A stretch of DNA of 64,000 nt from Vulcanisaeta moutnovskia 768-28. GTDB taxonomy: Archaea > Thermoproteota > Thermoprotei > Thermoproteales > Thermocladiaceae. Location: positions 1,302,001 to 1,366,000 of the forward strand of contig NC_015151.1 in assembly GCF_000190315.1 (NCBI RefSeq). The letters run 5' to 3'. The position numbers and the translations under genes were made by a program. The stretch's first letter is position 1; each line of letters begins with the position of its first letter. The notes under the pieces are model-generated. The model was not told where the DNA came from, searched no databases, and worked only from the letters and a program-made list of their open reading frames with translations. This document shows, in pieces, positions 9,414 to 17,871 of this stretch.

Positions 9414-9414
9414 T
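9406..9414 (+). promoter_or_regulatory. Strong Shine-Dalgarno for the first Sdh membrane anchor
   Basis: GGAGGTGAT is complementary to the 16S rRNA 3' end and overlaps the sdhB stop codon. Its 4-nt distance to the ATG at 9419 favours that start over GTG 9410 or ATG 9413. Confidence 0.7.
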
Positions 9415-9418
9415 GAGC

Positions 9419-9886
9419 ATGGCACAGCAAAAGACTAAGAGGGTCCCGCCAAAATGGTCTCTCTGGTTTAAGGGACTTGATGAGTGGTTACTAATCTTCC
9501 AGAAGGTCAGTGGTGCAATCCTGATTCTTTACCTACTTGGGCATACACTCGTAATATCCACAGCACTTGGTCTTGGTCATCCTTCACCACTAACATGGAA
9601 CGCAATAATAGGTACTATAGAGGGACCGGCAATTTATGGACATATACACGTAGGTACGGTAATCGAGTACTTAATAGCGCTGTTGGCGGCGGTACACGGT
9701 GCCAATGGGTTTAGGTTAATATTAACGCAGTACTTCGGTGTTGGTCTTCCAAAGCCCGAGAGACACACATTCCCAAGGGCGGTGCCATCAACCAAGAAGC
9801 CTGGACAGGCATGGCTTAAGTACATAGCGGTGATCGTCATCATAATATTCCTCATACTAGCAACACTAGTGGCCTTCATATGGTGA
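9419..9886 (+). CDS. sdhC: Succinate dehydrogenase membrane anchor, SdhC-like
   Basis: About 155 residues from the preferred ATG. Three membrane helices are visible, with QKVSGAILILYLLGHTLV in helix 1, HIHVGTVIEYLIALLAAVHG in helix 2 and a C-terminal helix. The S-G...H pattern in helix 1 and histidines in helix 2 fit the quinone and heme b ligation region of cytochrome b-type SdhC/FrdC anchors. The soluble loop GLPKPERHTFPRA is basic. The start was chosen because a perfect Shine-Dalgarno precedes it. The stop overlaps the start region of the next anchor gene. Sequence identity to known anchors is normally low, so the call rests on layout and position. Confidence 0.82.
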   Translation: MAQQKTKRVPPKWSLWFKGLDEWLLIFQKVSGAILILYLLGHTLVISTALGLGHPSPLTWNAIIGTIEGPAIYGHIHVGTVIEYLIALLAAVHGANGFRLILTQYFGVGLPKPERHTFPRAVPSTKKPGQAWLKYIAVIVIIIFLILATLVAFIW

Positions 9887-10245
9887 TGGGCATGGTGAGC
9901 GCATCCACATTAAGAAAGTGGCAGTACCTCCTTGGGATAGTGCTTATTGTTGTTGTTGGGATACACCTAGCCTTTAGGTGGCCAAGTTATGAACAATCAA
10001 TAACATACACAGCCGCAATAAGCCACATACAGGCCTGGGACTTCGCATATGCGGCGGTACTATACATACTGCTGTATGCTGCATTGACTCATGGGCTCAT
10101 AGGCTTAAGGACCTTATTACTTGAGTTATGGCATTGGAAATACGCCAGAATAACAATTGACGTGACATTAATATTGATTGGTGTATTCGTGGCTATCGTG
10201 GGTACAATAGCATTAACAGGTACGATACTAGCCCTCATCCACTGA
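9886..10245 (+). CDS. sdhD: Succinate dehydrogenase second membrane anchor, SdhD-like
   Basis: About 119 residues with three hydrophobic helices (LLGIVLIVVVGIHLAF; FAYAAVLYILLYAAL; LILIGVFVAIVGTIAL) and a conserved-looking THGLIGLRTLLLE segment with His before helix-loop, as in quinone-binding anchors. Several starts are possible: ATG 9880, ATG 9886 (TGATG overlap with the previous stop) and ATG 9892, 4 nt after GGTGAT. I report 9886. It is translationally coupled to the upstream anchor. Its 3' end overlaps a convergent aminotransferase gene by 18 nt, leaving no room for a separate terminator. Confidence 0.78.
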   Translation: MGMVSASTLRKWQYLLGIVLIVVVGIHLAFRWPSYEQSITYTAAISHIQAWDFAYAAVLYILLYAALTHGLIGLRTLLLELWHWKYARITIDVTLILIGVFVAIVGTIALTGTILALIH

Positions 10246-11406
10246 TAATTGTTGTGGTTCCCAATAACTCAATACCTCCTTAAATACATCCCCTATGTTA
10301 CTCACATTGTACATTACAGCAAGTATGGCGGAGATTAGCGTTAATGTATCCTTTCTTGTTAAATAACCCATATTACCAATCCTAAAGGCCTTGCCCTTAA
10401 CTTCATCCATACCATCAGAGATAGACACACCTAACTTGTACACGGTCTTCCTGAACTTATCAGGATTAGTATCAGGTGGGTATCTGAACGATAATACAGT
10501 TGTCGATCTATAATAATCATTCCTTACAAACGGCTCCAAACCAGCCTTGGTAAGGGCATTGAGTATCGCCTTACCCCTCTCAATGTGCCACTTAATCCAG
10601 TTATCAAGGCCAACCTCCCTAATTATGCCCAGAGCCTCCCTGATTGCGAATAGGTAATTAACGGCTGGCGTGAATGGCGTCTCCATCTTCTCACCAAACT
10701 TCCTCATTAAATTAATATCGAAGTAAATACTCGAATGGCTTATCGACTCTGCCTTACGATAGGCCTCACTTGATGCTACGGCGATGAACGACATAACGGG
10801 GGGCGCCGCAAGGCATTTTTGGCTACTGGATACGGCTACATCAATATCCCAGGGTTCAACTTCGAAGTAATCACCGCCTAATGCCGATACATTATCAACA
10901 AGGACTAAGGCACCGTAGGACCTAATCCACTTGGCAACCTTTGGTAAATCCCTAAATACTAGGCCTGGGCTTGTGTCATTATAAACAGTGGCAAGTACAT
11001 CAATTTGCTTAATTCCCATTGACTCAACTCTAGCCCTTAAATCATCATACGTAGGGGCTACGCCTAAGTCATAGTTTATTTCAATAACCTCGGCACCGAC
11101 CCTCCTAAGGTGATTAACAAGTCTCCTGCTGAAGCTGCCGAATACGGGCACGAGGACTGTATCCCTCGGTTTAACGAAGTTAAGCACCATGGTTTCAACA
11201 GCACCAGTTCCGCTTGCAGTTATTGGGTAAACATCACCACTCGTTCGAAATACATACCTCAAACCCTCAATCACGTCGTTATATAATTTATGGAAGTGAG
11301 GAGATCTGTGATCTACAACCCTCATCAAAGCCCTCATAACCCTAGGTGGTATTTGTGACGGCCCTGGAACAGTAAGGAGTGGGTCTGGCGCTAGGTCTAG
11401 GTCCAC
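10228..11406 (-). CDS. Class V aminotransferase (alanine/serine-glyoxylate type)
   Basis: 392 residues, usual for the family. The N-terminal LLTVPGPSQIPPRVM is the glyoxylate aminotransferase signature. Asp171 (VDNVSALGG) should hold the PLP ring nitrogen and Lys197 (SSSQKCLAAPP) forms the Schiff base. Known: members transfer amino groups from alanine, serine or phosphoserine to glyoxylate, pyruvate or related acids. Substrate choice cannot be read here. The 3' end overlaps sdhD by 18 nt in convergent orientation. The gene is divergent from an AAA ATPase gene across a 137 bp AT-rich gap. Confidence 0.9.
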   Translation of the reverse strand: MDLDLAPDPLLTVPGPSQIPPRVMRALMRVVDHRSPHFHKLYNDVIEGLRYVFRTSGDVYPITASGTGAVETMVLNFVKPRDTVLVPVFGSFSRRLVNHLRRVGAEVIEINYDLGVAPTYDDLRARVESMGIKQIDVLATVYNDTSPGLVFRDLPKVAKWIRSYGALVLVDNVSALGGDYFEVEPWDIDVAVSSSQKCLAAPPVMSFIAVASSEAYRKAESISHSSIYFDINLMRKFGEKMETPFTPAVNYLFAIREALGIIREVGLDNWIKWHIERGKAILNALTKAGLEPFVRNDYYRSTTVLSFRYPPDTNPDKFRKTVYKLGVSISDGMDEVKGKAFRIGNMGYLTRKDTLTLISAILAVMYNVSNIGDVFKEVLSYWEPQQLSVDEG

Positions 11407-11543
11407 GTGTTCGTAATTATTAGTTATTATTTAAGCTTTATTTATTAAATAAATACACCACACTATATTTGTGAATATTATATATATTTCAATATATCCC
11501 AATAAACATCACGCCCAATCATGGAACTCAACCTTAATAAATA

Positions 11544-12596
11544 ATGCCGCAAGACAGTGTTGTGCTGGTAACAAGATTGAGCGTTAAGGGGTTTTATGGA
11601 ATAAACACTAGTATTGACCTGGGGCCACTAACCATAATAACGGGACCGCCGGGCTCCGGCAAATCAATTATTATTGAATTACTATGGAGGATCTTCAGGG
11701 GTATTAGGGATAGGGTGTTCCTTGAGGATTTATCCAGGATTGGGGATGCAAGGGTTGAGGTAACTATGGCATTGGATGATAGGACTAAGAAGAGGCTTGA
11801 GGAGGTTGGTTATTCTGGTGATTCTGTAACGATTAGTGTTGGTTTTGATGAGGGTTATGTAAGTGTGGTGAAGATTAACGATAAGGAGGTCCTAGTTGCT
11901 GAGTTTAAGAGTGGGGTCAGCAGGGTTAAGTATCCACTTGATGTGGAGGTCATGGATGCATCAGTACTGCTGAATCCTGATGGGTTATCACCCAAGGAAC
12001 AAGCCCTACAACTCGTTGGTAGTGCCTCCGAGGATTATGAAGCAGCCTTATCAGTCATTAAGGTCCTTAGGGATTACCTATCCACAATTGGTGCTTATAG
12101 GATGGGGCCATACATAGACTTCAAAGGCCGTGTTAAGAACGTGGATGCTTCATACACGGACTTCATCGGCGAACATGGCGAACACATAGTTGAAACCCTC
12201 TCCCAATTATTTACTGACCCGAGGAGGGATTCGGACATTAGGTTCTTGAGGAAGGTTCTTGGCGACCTTGGCATTAGGAATTTCAGGGCTGGTTGGTATA
12301 ATGGTGAGTTAGTACTTTCATACATAGACAGGAGGGGTATTACTCATATTGGTGATGAATTGCCATGCCACGTAAAGACAATTCTTGCATTAATCACGCA
12401 GTTAATAGTGGCTAGGAGGCCATCATTAATACTCTTTGAGAATGCGGACTACTGCCTCAGTGAGGGGCTTGGTAACGTAATCACCCGGTTACTGAGTAAT
12501 TATATTGATGGTAGACAATTAGTAATGGAGGCCAGGAATAAGTGGTTTATTGATGAATTAAGGATGCCGCACGTAGTCCTCTACAACATGGATTAA
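11544..12596 (+). CDS. AAA (SMC/RecF-like) ATPase domain protein, unassigned
   Basis: 350 residues. The start fits RecF/SMC-like AAA proteins: VTRLSVKGFYGI, a beta-rich strand, then a P-loop ITGPPGSGKS (about 29-38). A Walker B-like strand SLILFENADY (about 294-303), with Glu in place of the usual Asp-Glu pair, is followed by a short C-terminal domain. No coiled coil or nuclease domain is evident. The protein is short for a full RecF-type protein. It ends in a 4-nt convergent overlap with a PadR regulator gene. Function unknown; roles in DNA maintenance or defence are possible, and nothing nearby decides. Confidence 0.72.
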   Translation: MPQDSVVLVTRLSVKGFYGINTSIDLGPLTIITGPPGSGKSIIIELLWRIFRGIRDRVFLEDLSRIGDARVEVTMALDDRTKKRLEEVGYSGDSVTISVGFDEGYVSVVKINDKEVLVAEFKSGVSRVKYPLDVEVMDASVLLNPDGLSPKEQALQLVGSASEDYEAALSVIKVLRDYLSTIGAYRMGPYIDFKGRVKNVDASYTDFIGEHGEHIVETLSQLFTDPRRDSDIRFLRKVLGDLGIRNFRAGWYNGELVLSYIDRRGITHIGDELPCHVKTILALITQLIVARRPSLILFENADYCLSEGLGNVITRLLSNYIDGRQLVMEARNKWFIDELRMPHVVLYNMD

Positions 12597-13033
12597 CACT
12601 GAATATTTGCCGTCTTAACGAGGTCCCTAAGAATCTCCCTAACCTTGGCCTTATCGGCCTCACTTATAATGTCCCAATTATCAATTATGTACTTAGTGAG
12701 TGATATGAAGTCGTTAATCGCTGCCGTGGTCCTGTCAACACTTGGCAATCCAATGAACGACTTACCGCTATCAGTAATCTCATAATACTTCTTAGTACCC
12801 TCAACCTTAGCCACCTTAATTAAGCCCTCAGTCTCAAGCTCCTCAAGAGCTGGGTAGACAGAGCCAGGGCTTGGTCTCCAGAAACCCATTGATAATCTCT
12901 CAATCTCATCAATAATCTGGGCGCCAGTCATCGGACCCCTATTATTAAGTAGGTATAGTATTAGGTATTTCAATCCTCTCCTCTTTATGAACCACTGCGG
13001 TGGTGGTCCGAAGTGACCATGTTCGTGATACAT
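12593..13033 (-). CDS. PadR-family transcriptional regulator
   Basis: 146 residues. A winged helix near the N-terminus is typical of PadR: LKYLILYLLNNRGPMTGAQI, then SPGSVYPALEELETEGLI and KKYYEITDSGK. The C-terminal part is helical and probably dimerises. An unusual His/Gly/Pro-rich N-terminus (YHEHGHFGPPPQW) could bind metal, which is speculative. The start at 13033 is divergent from the CobD-like aminotransferase gene with a 64 bp shared region, so that gene is a candidate target. The 3' end overlaps the ATPase gene by 4 nt. Confidence 0.88.
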   Translation of the reverse strand: MYHEHGHFGPPPQWFIKRRGLKYLILYLLNNRGPMTGAQIIDEIERLSMGFWRPSPGSVYPALEELETEGLIKVAKVEGTKKYYEITDSGKSFIGLPSVDRTTAAINDFISLTKYIIDNWDIISEADKAKVREILRDLVKTANIQC

Positions 13034-13097
13034 TAATTATCGGATTCAATAATAGCGGGGATTTATTTAACTTATCTCACAAATTTCTTACAGAAGT

Positions 13098-14138
13098 ATG
13101 AATAACATAAAGAGTAGTGCCAGAGGCCACGGTGGGTATGGATGGAAATACGGATTAATAGACCTTAGCTCTAACATGAATCCATTAGGAACACCCAAGG
13201 AGCTTATTTACCTTATTGAGGAAGCCGTTGAGCAGTCCCATTACTCACACTATCCCACTGAGCTTGGTGACGAGCTAAGGGAGGCGCTGGCTAGTTATGA
13301 GGGTATTGATCCCAGTATGACCTATGTATTTAATGGCGCTACGGAGGCACTACAAATGCTCATTATGCATCTAAGACCCAGGCGTGTCGTTATACCCATA
13401 CCCAATTACAGTGATTATATACGCATATCAAGGCTTGTGAACACCGAAATAGTGCTTACTGAGTACTGGAACCTTGGCTCACTGAGTGACTTAATCCTGG
13501 ATAAGATAACGACTGGTACAGTCTTTATGCTATCAAACCCCAACTCACCAATGGGTTACTTAATACATCGTGATGAATTACTATCACTGGCCGAGGAAAT
13601 TAAGAGGCAGGGTAGTCTCGTGATTGTTGATGAATCATTCATGGACTTTGTTAAGGATAATCAATCCCTAATTAAGTATGTTGATGAGTATGAAAATATC
13701 ATTGTAGTTAAGTCCTATACGAAATTCCTCGCAATACCTGGGCTAAGGATTGGTGCTGTGTACACAAGGATCAATATTGAGGATCTAGTGCCAACGTGGC
13801 CCACAAACTCAATAGTTGAGTATGCGGTTTCCAGGTTCATGAATCATGCCCATGAGTTTAGGGAATTAACCGTTAATTATGTTTATGAGGAACGAAGCAG
13901 GGTGTTTAATGCATTAAGGGAGTTGAATATTAATTACTACGACTCCTCAACCCATTACTTCGTAATTAAGCATCGGCCAAGCCTTGGCGATGATCTTCTT
14001 AAGTTCAATTTCCTAATTAGGGACCTATCAAACATACCACCATTATCAAAGGGGTACTTCAGGGTTAGTATTAGGAGCGTGGATATTGATAATGAATTCC
14101 TAAATGCATTGTCGAAGGTAATACAAATTAAGCATTAG
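13098..14138 (+). CDS. CobD/HisC-like class I aminotransferase-fold PLP enzyme
   Basis: 346 residues. The opening HGGYGWKYGLIDLSSNMNP resembles the HGGN...DFSxNxNP start of L-threonine-O-3-phosphate decarboxylase (CobD) more than histidinol-phosphate aminotransferase. PLP-binding elements: SNPNSPMG (about 146-153), VDES (177-180) and Lys209 in SYTKFLAIPGLRIG. Known: CobD makes (R)-1-amino-2-propanol phosphate for the cobamide loop; HisC acts in histidine synthesis. No cobalamin or histidine genes lie nearby, so the choice between them stays open. It is divergent from padR and 15 nt ahead of an M20 hydrolase gene, suggesting an operon. Confidence 0.8.
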   Translation: MNNIKSSARGHGGYGWKYGLIDLSSNMNPLGTPKELIYLIEEAVEQSHYSHYPTELGDELREALASYEGIDPSMTYVFNGATEALQMLIMHLRPRRVVIPIPNYSDYIRISRLVNTEIVLTEYWNLGSLSDLILDKITTGTVFMLSNPNSPMGYLIHRDELLSLAEEIKRQGSLVIVDESFMDFVKDNQSLIKYVDEYENIIVVKSYTKFLAIPGLRIGAVYTRINIEDLVPTWPTNSIVEYAVSRFMNHAHEFRELTVNYVYEERSRVFNALRELNINYYDSSTHYFVIKHRPSLGDDLLKFNFLIRDLSNIPPLSKGYFRVSIRSVDIDNEFLNALSKVIQIKH

Positions 14139-14153
14139 ATAGGGCAATGAGTA

Positions 14154-15395
14154 ATGGGTAGGGATGATTTAAGGAGCGAAATACCAAACCTAGTATCCAG
14201 GTTAATCCAGATCCCCAGTGTTAATCCACCTGGTTTCACTATTAATGTTGCTGGTTTCATAAGGGATTGGTTAAATGAACACGGCTTCACAAGCGAGTTT
14301 AGGGAGTATGCTAAGGATAAACCCAACGTAATTGCTAGGGTTGGCAGGAATAAGCCAGTGCTTATCCTGAATGGCCACATGGACGTTGTACCACCAGGTG
14401 ATGACTCTAAGTGGACTTACTCACCATTCTCAGGGAGGATTGTTGAGGACAGGGTCTATGGTAGAGGCGCTACGGATATGAAGGGTGGCTTGGCCGTGAT
14501 AATGACCGTATTCGCAGAATTAGCACCATTAATCGAGAAGCAGGGCTCTGGAACATTGATTTTCTCGGCAACCGCTGATGAGGAGACTGGTGGTCATCCA
14601 GGTGTTGAGGCCCTGGTTAGGGATAATGTTCTCACTGGTGATGCCGCAATAATTGCCGAGCCCTCGGGTAGCTCAAGGTACTACATTGGTGAGAAGGGTC
14701 TTTGTCAGGTTAAGCTTGTTACCAGGGGTAGGTCTGCTCATGGTAGTTTACCAGTACTTGGTGAGAATGCAATAATGAAGTTAATTAGGGCAATTAGTAA
14801 GGCTGAGGAGTTAATTAGTGAATTTAACAGTGGGATTAAAATACCGAGCGAGTTGGTGAATGCAATAAAGAATTCGGCTGAGGTTTACCTAGAGGCTGCA
14901 AAGGCATCTGGGCTTAACCTAACGCTTAGTGATTTTGAGAGGGTTGTTGGTACCGTGTCCTTTAACCCAGGCGTTATTAATGGCGGTTCTAAGATAAACA
15001 TGGTCCCTGACTACGCAGAGCTTGAGCTTGATATGAGGATCCCACCTGGAGTATCACCAAACCAGGTAATTAATCACCTAAGGAGTGGGTTAAGCAGTAT
15101 TGCTGATATCGAGATTCTGGACACAAGCGAGCCGAATTACACAAGCCCTGGCGAAACTATTGCTAGGCTTGTTCATGAAGGTATTGAGAAGGTGCTCGGT
15201 GCACCACCAAAGCCGGTGATAGTGACGGGAGCCACTGATGGTAGGTACCTAAGGGCTAGGGGAGTACCAACGGTTGTTTACGGTCCTGGTGAGCTAGCCC
15301 TCGCCCATGCGTATAATGAGTATGTCACTGTGGATGACTTATTGAAGACACACGACGTAATGACCTATGCAGTGAAGAGGTTTTTTGGCGTATAG
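14154..15395 (+). CDS. M20 family metallohydrolase (ArgE/DapE type)
   Basis: 413 residues. Di-zinc site residues are visible: His75 (GHMD), Asp108 (GATDMKGG), Glu143-Glu144 (ADEETGG), Glu169 (AEPSG) and a C-terminal His in LALAHAYNEY. A dimerisation domain lies near 180-300. Known: the family removes acyl groups from amino acids (acetylornithine deacetylase, succinyl-diaminopimelate desuccinylase) or cleaves dipeptides. The substrate is unknown here. It follows the CobD-like gene by 15 nt and precedes alaX by 44 nt. A lysA gene is present 15 kb away, but a shared DAP role is only conjecture. Confidence 0.9.
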   Translation: MGRDDLRSEIPNLVSRLIQIPSVNPPGFTINVAGFIRDWLNEHGFTSEFREYAKDKPNVIARVGRNKPVLILNGHMDVVPPGDDSKWTYSPFSGRIVEDRVYGRGATDMKGGLAVIMTVFAELAPLIEKQGSGTLIFSATADEETGGHPGVEALVRDNVLTGDAAIIAEPSGSSRYYIGEKGLCQVKLVTRGRSAHGSLPVLGENAIMKLIRAISKAEELISEFNSGIKIPSELVNAIKNSAEVYLEAAKASGLNLTLSDFERVVGTVSFNPGVINGGSKINMVPDYAELELDMRIPPGVSPNQVINHLRSGLSSIADIEILDTSEPNYTSPGETIARLVHEGIEKVLGAPPKPVIVTGATDGRYLRARGVPTVVYGPGELALAHAYNEYVTVDDLLKTHDVMTYAVKRFFGV

Positions 15396-15439
15396 ACCAC
15401 AGCGCAATTGTTAAGTATTTCCTGACAACCTTGGGTACT

Positions 15440-16162
15440 ATGCCGACGAAATTCCTCTACTGGTGGGATTCATACAAGAGGGAGTTTGATGCCACCGTGG
15501 TTAGGATTGATGGCAATAGGGTTTGGCTTGATCAAACGCTCTTCCACCCAAGGAGTGGTGGTGTGGCTAATGATACTGGTAAGTTGATTTGGCAGGGTGA
15601 GGAGTACGTGATTAAGGAGGTGATTAAGGAGAGTGAGGATGCAGTGCATATTCTTGATAGGGAGCCTAGGTTTAGGGTTGGTGATTCTGTTCACGGCATA
15701 ATCGATTGGGATAGAAGATATAGGTTGATGAGGCTTCACACGGCCACACACATCATCGCAGCCCTCGCCTATAAGGATTATAACGCACTGGTCACTGGTG
15801 GCGATATAACGCCAGAGTATGCCAGGGATGATTATAACCTAACCCTAAGTGGCGATGCACTTAGGAAGGCATTCCAGGACTTAATAGCAGAGGCCAATGA
15901 GGTGGTTAAGAGGGGTATTCCTGTAAAAATATACTTCCTAAAGAAGGAGGAGGCGCTGAAGATACCTGGCATTGTTAAGCTTGCCGAGAGGGAGCCACCG
16001 CCTGGTGAGGAATGGAGGATTGTGGAGATTGAGGGTATTGACATTCAGGCTGATGGTGGACCGCACGTGGCTAACACGAGGGAGATTGGGGAGATTGTGT
16101 TCCTCAAGTCCGAGAGCAGGGGTAAGGATAAGAAGAGGGTTTATTACACGGTAAAACCCTAA
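15440..16162 (+). CDS. alaX: Alanyl-tRNA editing hydrolase AlaX-like
   Basis: 240 residues from ATG 15440; an in-frame TTG at 15431 is less likely because a TTAAGTATTT box sits about 26 nt before the ATG. AlaX hydrolyses mischarged Ser- or Gly-tRNA(Ala). Seen: an N-terminal beta barrel with LDQTLFHPRSGGVANDTG, the HTATH metal motif (His100, His104), and the second half-site DGGPHVANTREIG with His209. The usual Cys of the CxxxH half is Asp205 here. The size and N-terminal barrel fit the medium AlaX class. It is last in the run from 13098. Confidence 0.9.
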   Translation: MPTKFLYWWDSYKREFDATVVRIDGNRVWLDQTLFHPRSGGVANDTGKLIWQGEEYVIKEVIKESEDAVHILDREPRFRVGDSVHGIIDWDRRYRLMRLHTATHIIAALAYKDYNALVTGGDITPEYARDDYNLTLSGDALRKAFQDLIAEANEVVKRGIPVKIYFLKKEEALKIPGIVKLAEREPPPGEEWRIVEIEGIDIQADGGPHVANTREIGEIVFLKSESRGKDKKRVYYTVKP

Positions 16163-16200
16163 AAATTATTGGTTTTTATTAAATTGCAATGCCCTCAGTG

Positions 16201-16827
16201 CTAACTGGCTCTCTTCCTAGACCTGCTCTTCTTTAGCTCCAGTGAATTTCTTATGTAATCAGTCAGGGAGTATACGTCACCAACCTCATTAGCGAAACCT
16301 CTCTCAACCCACTTATTGGCTGATAAAGTAATATCCTCACTAATAGTCCCCAATTCATCCATCAACCTAACAGTGGCCAAACCCCTTGACTTGAGTAAAT
16401 TATCCACCTTCTCCATTACTAACGCCCTAGCCGCACCCACAGTGGCCCTGAGGACACTAGACACAAAGGACCTATTTATGGGCTTAACAAAATACGTGAC
16501 TGACCTAGCGTCTTTATAAAGCATTGAACTCAATTCCTCAACCAATGAAACATCGGGTAATAAATACGTTGAATTATCAATTCTTGGGCATAGCAGTAAT
16601 GTGGCCCTCTCCTTAATCATTGAGTAAATGTGAGTCTCATAACCAGGTATGTCAAAAGACCATATTATAAGGGCATCCTTATCATCAGTAATAACGAAAC
16701 TCCTAAGAACATGATTAGTCCTTGGAACATCACTCACATGAACATCCCTAATATCACTAGGTCCTTTATACCTACCTTCGAAGATCATTGACGACATCCC
16801 ACTCGTTAATCCAAAGACCACATACAT
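16201..16827 (-). CDS. Hypothetical protein, about 208 residues
   Basis: I do not recognise this protein. I start it at ATG 16827, because an AAGTTTATAAATC box (plus-strand centre near 16854) lies 27 nt upstream; the longer reading frame to 16890 would begin upstream of that promoter. It begins MYVVFGLTSGMSSMIFEGR, has a mixed alpha/beta first half and a helical second half (SSVLRATVGAARALVMEKVD), and ends in a basic tail KKSRSRKRAS. There is no clear membrane span after start correction and no cysteine pairs. It is convergent with alaX. A repeat-bearing gap of 415 bp lies upstream. Confidence 0.65.
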   Translation of the reverse strand: MYVVFGLTSGMSSMIFEGRYKGPSDIRDVHVSDVPRTNHVLRSFVITDDKDALIIWSFDIPGYETHIYSMIKERATLLLCPRIDNSTYLLPDVSLVEELSSMLYKDARSVTYFVKPINRSFVSSVLRATVGAARALVMEKVDNLLKSRGLATVRLMDELGTISEDITLSANKWVERGFANEVGDVYSLTDYIRNSLELKKSRSRKRAS

Positions 16828-16953
16828 CAGAGTTAAAATAACCCAGAGATTTATAAACTTTTCTCTAATAAAAAATAGAAATAACACCAATAATTATGCC
16901 AAAACAACTAATAATTTATTAATTTCAACGCATTATAAAATAGGGACTACCGC

Positions 16954-17012
16954 ACTTTGGAAGTGCAGACTCGCCGCAGTTATATATACACGACGACTCT
17001 GCAAGTCCAAGT
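16954..17012 (+). repeat. Palindromic repeat copy A
   Basis: This is one of three related 58-59 bp elements. It carries GCAGACTCGCCGC, an AT-rich centre and CGACGACTCTGC, followed by AAGTCCAAG. The arms are imperfect, making this the most diverged copy. It lies in the gene-free stretch 16828-17241, which holds only copies A and B and the promoter of the hypothetical gene. Confidence 0.8.
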
Positions 17013-17141
17013 CTTGACAAAGCATTACCACCTATGCTCGCATGGTAATCATTCTGTACGTTCTAATCACCGACAATGATAATTTGAAACCCAGAATCTA
17101 GCACTAAAATTGGCGTTAATATCATAAATTACTGACATCGT

Positions 17142-17199
17142 ATTTGGATTGGAAGAGTCGCCGTAATTATATAATTACGACGGCTCTACACGCCCAAAG
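17142..17199 (-). repeat. Palindromic repeat copy B (inverted relative to A and C)
   Basis: Core arms AGAGTCGCCGT (17154-17164) and ACGACGGCTCT (17177-17187) pair with two non-Watson-Crick positions across TAATTATATAAT-type sequence. The flanks TTTGGATTGG and CGCCCAAAG match copies A and C only when read on the minus strand. The element begins 43 nt downstream of the stop codon of the membrane-protein gene at 17242. Confidence 0.85.
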
Positions 17200-17241
17200 C
17201 ACGGAAAATCAATTATAATAATGTAGTTTCAATTTTGTTTG

Positions 17242-17829
17242 TTAGATCATTGTTGATATTGCCCAGAAGATAATTAGGGCTATTAGTGTTGGTATTAATG
17301 CCTTGGTGATGCTTGTACCGTAGGTTCTGGCGAATATGTAGGCTAGGTATAGTGAGCCTATTACTGTGAATGTAAGATTGATTGCGAGTAGCAATGGTTC
17401 GCTTGTTAATCCCCTATGTATGGTTACTGCTGTTATTGAGTAATTAAATAGGGGTGTCGTGACAGTTATAGCCGTCTGTATTGTGCTGATGCAGAAGTAG
17501 TTCCCACTGAGTAACCAGGTGTCTGTGAATCCCGACCTAATCCTAAAGGCCCTAAGTAGTGCCATGAGCACTGCAGCCTCTATTAACCAACCAATCACCA
17601 TACCGACTAGTGATGTTATTGGCATTACTGTGGTTAGGAGGGAGACCATGCCTGAGATTTCGCTTTGGCTAATCGATACGCCCTCACCACTTAATTGTGA
17701 CTCAACTTGGTGAATTATTATCGGTGTTATTACAGGTATGAGTATGTAGACAATGTATATGTAGGTTGCTATGGCCGCTAATATGAAGCCCGCAATACCC
17801 GTAATCCTCAATAATGACTTAGCATTCAT
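17242..17829 (-). CDS. Polytopic membrane protein, Yip1-like layout
   Basis: About 195 residues from ATG 17829, chosen because a GTATTAAAG box (centre near 17855) lies 26 nt upstream; six residues of the longer frame are dropped. Five hydrophobic helices are visible: IAGFILAAIATYIYIVYILI; SLVGMVIGWLIEAAVLMALL; a middle segment; LLLAINLTFTVIGSLYLAYI; and ALIPTLIALIIFWAIS. The external loop between helices 1 and 2 is polar. The layout resembles Yip1-domain proteins often found near archaeal ABC export genes, and the ABC ATPase gene lies just upstream (43 nt) on the same strand. A functional link is inferred only. Confidence 0.7.
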   Translation of the reverse strand: MNAKSLLRITGIAGFILAAIATYIYIVYILIPVITPIIIHQVESQLSGEGVSISQSEISGMVSLLTTVMPITSLVGMVIGWLIEAAVLMALLRAFRIRSGFTDTWLLSGNYFCISTIQTAITVTTPLFNYSITAVTIHRGLTSEPLLLAINLTFTVIGSLYLAYIFARTYGTSITKALIPTLIALIIFWAISTMI

Positions 17830-17871
17830 TAAGGAATTAAGCAGCAATACGCTTTAATACATTACGGTGGC

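Noticed and set aside
9484-9714. Alternative 76-codon frame inside sdhC
   Set aside because: It lies wholly within a well-supported membrane-anchor gene and has no start signal; a shadow frame.
16828-16890. Hydrophobic N-terminus of the hypothetical protein at 16201
   Set aside because: Sequence such as VLFLFFIREKFINLWVIL lies over the predicted TATA box and transcription start, so it is probably untranslated.
16954-17199. Palindromes A and B as a short CRISPR array
   Set aside because: The copies are in opposite orientation, diverged and separated by a single 130 bp stretch, without regular spacers or cas genes.
17142-17199. Repeat copy B as an intrinsic terminator of the membrane-protein gene
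   Set aside because: No T-run follows the stem on the minus strand and archaeal termination does not normally use hairpins; copies also occur away from gene ends.
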